NCBI GenBank assembly: GCA_937132145.1 | Contig: CAKZNY010000409.1 | Coordinates: 1-7,329, forward strand | Direction: 5' to 3' | DNA: 7,329 bases | Source of the DNA: an uncultured Paracoccaceae bacterium | Lineage (GTDB): Bacteria > Pseudomonadota > Alphaproteobacteria > Rhodobacterales > Rhodobacteraceae | Shown here: positions 5,062 to 7,329 of the stretch, piece by piece | Numbering within the stretch: the stretch's first letter is position 1 | Layout of the letters: every line of letters starts with the position of its first letter | Translations under genes and position numbers: made by a program | The notes under the pieces: model-generated | Told to the model about the DNA's origin: nothing | Seen by the model: the letters and a program-made list of their open reading frames with translations, nothing else | The model's database searches: none

Positions 5062-6238
5062 ACAAAACCTTTGCTGCGGCCGCGATAGCCCCTTCGCCGT
5101 GCGGTATTTGCAGCGCACTTAGGCCTGCTTCGATTGTTGCGAGCGCGCCCAGAAGCATCACGGTGTTCATGTGACCCATATGCCCGATGCGGAAAATCTG
5201 GTGTGACTCGTAATCGCCAAAACCGATGCCCACGCCTAATGTTAATCCGGCGGTTTTCTGACACCAGCTATGCAACGGGGTCAGGTTTACGGTGTCGGAA
5301 ATTATTGTTGTGACCGCTAAAGATCGGTCCGCGATGTTGTGGACATTGCAGCGGATTGCTCCGGCACTCGCCCATGTGTCAACTGCCGCCCATACCGCTT
5401 GTGCCTGTTTTGCATGGCGCGCCCAGACGTTCTCAATCCCCTCTTCATCCACAAGCATCTTTAGGGATTCCTCTAACCCAAACAGGTGATGCGTTGGCGG
5501 GGTGCCGTTGAATCGCATATACATATGGTCGGGGTCGGTTCGTGGTATCCAGTCCCAGTATGGCGATAATTTTTGAGTACTTTCAGATACCTCTGCGGCT
5601 TTTTTGTTGTGAAACGTGAAGGCCACCCCCGGTGGGACCATCAATCCTTTCTGGCACCCCGCAACCATGACATCGACGCCCCACGCGTCCATCTCGAATG
5701 GTTCACATCCAAGCGAGGCGATGCAGTCCACCATCAGCAAGGCGTGGTGACCCGTTTCATCAATTGCCGCACGAAGGGCTGCGATGTCGTTGGTGACGGA
5801 TGAAGACGTATCCGTGTGCGTAGCGAGCACCGCTTTGATTTGCCCCGTATCGGCACGAAGAACCTCGGCCACTTTTTCTGGATCAAAACTGCCGGAGGTT
5901 CCGAAATCGATAAGCTCCACCTCGATCCCCATCGTGGCCGCGACATTCGCCCAACCGTGCCCGAAAATTCCGGTAGCGAGGCACAATACCTTGTCGCCCG
6001 GCTGAAGGACGTTATGCAATGCGGCCTCCCAGACGCCGTGGCCATTGCTGATATATATAGTCGGGTCGCCCGTGGTACGTGCAACTTTGCGCAAGTTGTC
6101 CAGAATGCGATCGGTGGTTTCGACCAAGTCCCCCTCGTAGATATTGGGCGCGGCGCGGTGCATGGCGTTCAACACGCGATCGGGAACGATGGAGGGGCCG
6201 GGGGTCATAAAGAGGTCGCGACCATAGGAGAGACTCAT
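5054..6238 (-). CDS. pucG: Class V aminotransferase, PucG type: (S)-ureidoglycine-glyoxylate or alanine/serine-glyoxylate aminotransferase
   Basis: PLP enzyme of 394 residues from the chosen start. It probably transfers an amino group between (S)-ureidoglycine and glyoxylate or another 2-oxo acid (EC 2.6.1.112), giving oxalurate; a plain alanine- or serine-glyoxylate aminotransferase is the alternative. Motifs are DLFMTPGPSIVPDRVLNAM (8-26), SNGHGVWEAAL (64-74), LLMVDCIASLG (168-178, D171 to the pyridine ring), VAGCQKGLMVPPGVAF (192-207, K197 the Schiff-base lysine), RFNGTPPTHHLFGLEESL (242-259) and HQIFRIGHMG (346-355, R350 to the substrate carboxylate). The start at 6238 is preferred because AAGGA lies 8 nt before it and the family begins near GRDLFMTPGPS; an ATG at 6319 would add 27 residues with no family match. 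It is convergent with allA and divergent from the ABC gene, so it has its own promoter. Context supports the ureidoglycine reading; the sequence alone does not settle it. Confidence 0.85.
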   Translation of the reverse strand: MSLSYGRDLFMTPGPSIVPDRVLNAMHRAAPNIYEGDLVETTDRILDNLRKVARTTGDPTIYISNGHGVWEAALHNVLQPGDKVLCLATGIFGHGWANVAATMGIEVELIDFGTSGSFDPEKVAEVLRADTGQIKAVLATHTDTSSSVTNDIAALRAAIDETGHHALLMVDCIASLGCEPFEMDAWGVDVMVAGCQKGLMVPPGVAFTFHNKKAAEVSESTQKLSPYWDWIPRTDPDHMYMRFNGTPPTHHLFGLEESLKMLVDEEGIENVWARHAKQAQAVWAAVDTWASAGAIRCNVHNIADRSLAVTTIISDTVNLTPLHSWCQKTAGLTLGVGIGFGDYESHQIFRIGHMGHMNTVMLLGALATIEAGLSALQIPHGEGAIAAAAKVLSS

Positions 6239-6246
6239 TGCATGTA

Positions 6247-6251
6247 TCCTT
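6247..6251 (-). promoter_or_regulatory. Ribosome binding site fixing the aminotransferase start
   Basis: On the - strand AAGGA lies 8 nt upstream of the ATG at 6236-6238. No comparable site precedes the upstream ATG at 6319. Confidence 0.7.
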
Positions 6252-6277
6252 GAAAAGTTTAGCGGAAGAATAACCGG

Positions 6278-6296
6278 AGTTTTCGGAATGGAAACT
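6278..6296. repeat. Inverted repeat in the divergent intergenic region
   Basis: AGTTTTC (6278-6284) pairs with GGAAACT (6290-6296) around a 5-nt GGAAT loop, with one G-U pair in the stem. It lies about 40 to 60 bp upstream of the - strand aminotransferase start, within its probable leader, and about 100 bp before the ABC gene. It could be an operator for either gene or a small leader hairpin. There is no T-run on either side, so termination is unlikely. Confidence 0.3.
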
Positions 6297-6302
6297 GGCA
6301 AA

Positions 6303-6330
6303 ATCATGAAAATCTGCATATTCTACGCAA
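6303..6330 (-). promoter_or_regulatory. Weak candidate promoter for the aminotransferase
   Basis: On the - strand TTGCGT (6330-6325) and CATGAT (6308-6303) are 16 bp apart. Each matches consensus only partly (four of six each). It would give a leader of about 55 nt containing the inverted repeat at 6278-6296. No convincing promoter was found for the ABC gene on the other strand in this 158-bp region. Confidence 0.2.
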
Positions 6331-6396
6331 CGTCCTATTGAGGCGAGGCGCAGCAGTGTTTAGTTTTGCGCAACTGATCCACCGGAGAATCCTTTT

Positions 6397-7329
6397 ATGC
6401 GAGCCAAAGACACTTCCGCTGACGCTGGCTATCGGCGCTTATGGCGCGACTGGCTTTCGGAATATCGCGGGCTGATTTTCACCAGCTTCGGGTTGATGAT
6501 CATCACGGCGATTGCGTCGGCGGCGTATGCCAAGATCATCCAGCTTATTATTACGGCCTATGAAACGGCGGATACTTCCGTGATATTCTGGGGGCCAGCG
6601 GCGATCATCGTGATTGCCGTCACTAAAGGCGTGAGCGTTTACTTTCAACTGGTTTCCAGCAATACGGCCCTGTTCCGGTTCGAGGCAAAACTGAAAAAGG
6701 CGATGTATCACAGTTTGATCCATGCCGACTTGTTTCGTCTTCAAGTGGAGACACCAGCTGCGCTGGCTGCCCGGTTTTCGGCGGATAGCGATTTGTTGCG
6801 AACGTCGGTGCAAGCGTTGTTGTCGGCGGTTTCCAGTGTGATGATTGTTATCGCGGCAATCGCTGTAATGCTGTCGATAGATTGGCAAATTACGTTGATA
6901 TTGCTGGTGGTTTTCTCGCTGGCGATTTCGCCGGTCAGCTCTATTGGTGCGAAAATCCGTGGAATTTCCAAGAGAACGCAGACCGAACTTTCGGGTATGA
7001 ATTCCGAGATTGTCGAGGGGCTTTCCAGCATCCGCATGGCCCGCACCTACCAGCTTGAGGACCGCCTGAACGAAACCGCCTCGGGGACGTTCAGCAGGAT
7101 CGAATTCCTTCGCATTATGGACATGAAGTGGAAGGGCCGCCTTTCACCCCTTGTCGAAATTCTTAGTGGTTTGGCGGTCGCGGCATTGCTGTTCGCCGTC
7201 TCGTGGGGGATTGCGCGTGGCACGATGACGGTGGCGGATTTCATGGGGCTGCTTACGGGGGTTGCGGTGCTTTCACAGCCCGCGCGCGCTTGGATCAACC
7301 TTCGCATCTGCCGCGCAAGGGCGGGTGGC
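6397..7329 (+). CDS. ABC exporter, transmembrane domain (3' end outside window; apparent frameshift near 7288)
   Basis: N-terminal part of a fused transmembrane/ATPase ABC exporter (MsbA/lipid-exporter-like, type I exporter fold) in the inner membrane; the substrate cannot be told. The ATG at 6397 has GGAG at 6384-6387, 9 nt upstream. The 311 visible codons include hydrophobic segments near residues 25-54, 62-86, 138-160, 163-182, 252-273 and 279-297. Intracellular-loop signatures are FRFEAKLKKAMYHSLIHADLF, LAARFSADSDLLR, the GMNSEIVEGLSSIRMARTYQLE stretch (from 200) and MTVADFMGLLTG. The ATPase domain (Walker A/B, LSGGQ) lies beyond the edge. From about nt 7288 the frame reads AWINLRICRARAGG, unlike this family, while the neighbouring frame gives LGSTFASAAQGRVA after QPAR, which fits. 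A two-base loss in the GC run at 7282-7289 is the likely cause (real mutation or sequencing/assembly error). It appears unrelated to the ureide genes. Confidence 0.82.
   Translation, partial: MRAKDTSADAGYRRLWRDWLSEYRGLIFTSFGLMIITAIASAAYAKIIQLIITAYETADTSVIFWGPAAIIVIAVTKGVSVYFQLVSSNTALFRFEAKLKKAMYHSLIHADLFRLQVETPAALAARFSADSDLLRTSVQALLSAVSSVMIVIAAIAVMLSIDWQITLILLVVFSLAISPVSSIGAKIRGISKRTQTELSGMNSEIVEGLSSIRMARTYQLEDRLNETASGTFSRIEFLRIMDMKWKGRLSPLVEILSGLAVAALLFAVSWGIARGTMTVADFMGLLTGVAVLSQPARAWINLRICRARAGG

Noticed and set aside
6239..6319. Longer start for the - strand aminotransferase at 6319
   Set aside because: There is no ribosome-binding site, the extra residues do not resemble the family, and ATG 6238 has AAGGA at correct spacing.
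6365..6375. TTGCGCAA palindrome upstream of the ABC gene
   Set aside because: Eight-base palindromes are common by chance, and there is no second copy or promoter context to support a regulatory role.

Overview
The window looks like chromosome of an alphaproteobacterium of the Rhodobacteraceae (Roseobacter group). The reasons are the close resemblance, from memory, of the valyl-tRNA synthetase and purine-catabolism proteins to that family; a moderate GC content (mid-50s percent by eye) with TTG and GTG starts; and a terminator carrying the CCTCCGGCGGGGATATTT-type motif that I recall as common downstream of genes in this family. No database search was possible, so the taxonomic call is an inference.

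Layout, left to right. (1) The C-terminal half of valS (+), ending at 1451 and followed by a near-ideal 21-bp-stem intrinsic terminator. (2) An intergenic stretch (1518-1676) that is not empty. It holds a 14-codon Arg-rich mini-ORF, small GC-rich hairpins, a second terminator-like hairpin with a GCAA tetraloop, and then a plausible sigma70-type promoter. It could be a leader/attenuator or a small RNA. (3) A + strand allantoin/ureide catabolism cluster: a HisC-like PLP aminotransferase (TTG start), allantoinase puuE (ATGA overlap), then after a 96-bp gap (S)-ureidoglycine aminohydrolase allE (GTG start), and ureidoglycolate lyase allA (ATGA overlap). (4) Convergent with allA, overlapping it by 8 bp, a class V aminotransferase of the PucG/ureidoglycine-glyoxylate aminotransferase type (-). 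(5) A divergent 158-bp intergenic region and the N-terminal transmembrane domain of an ABC exporter (+), which runs off the right edge and appears to be frameshifted in a GC-repeat about 40 bp before the end.

How the genes work together: PuuE opens allantoin to allantoate. The next step to (S)-ureidoglycine (allantoate amidohydrolase, AllC type) is not in the window. AllE hydrolyses (S)-ureidoglycine to (S)-ureidoglycolate and ammonia, and AllA splits that into glyoxylate and urea. The PucG-like enzyme could either compete for ureidoglycine (transamination towards oxalurate) or take up the glyoxylate released by AllA, making glycine. The HisC-like aminotransferase is translationally coupled to puuE, but its substrate is unknown. 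valS and the ABC transporter appear unrelated to this pathway.

The most interesting items are the structured, mini-ORF-bearing leader upstream of the aminotransferase, the presence of two aminotransferases around one ureide pathway, and the apparent dinucleotide-slip frameshift in the transporter.
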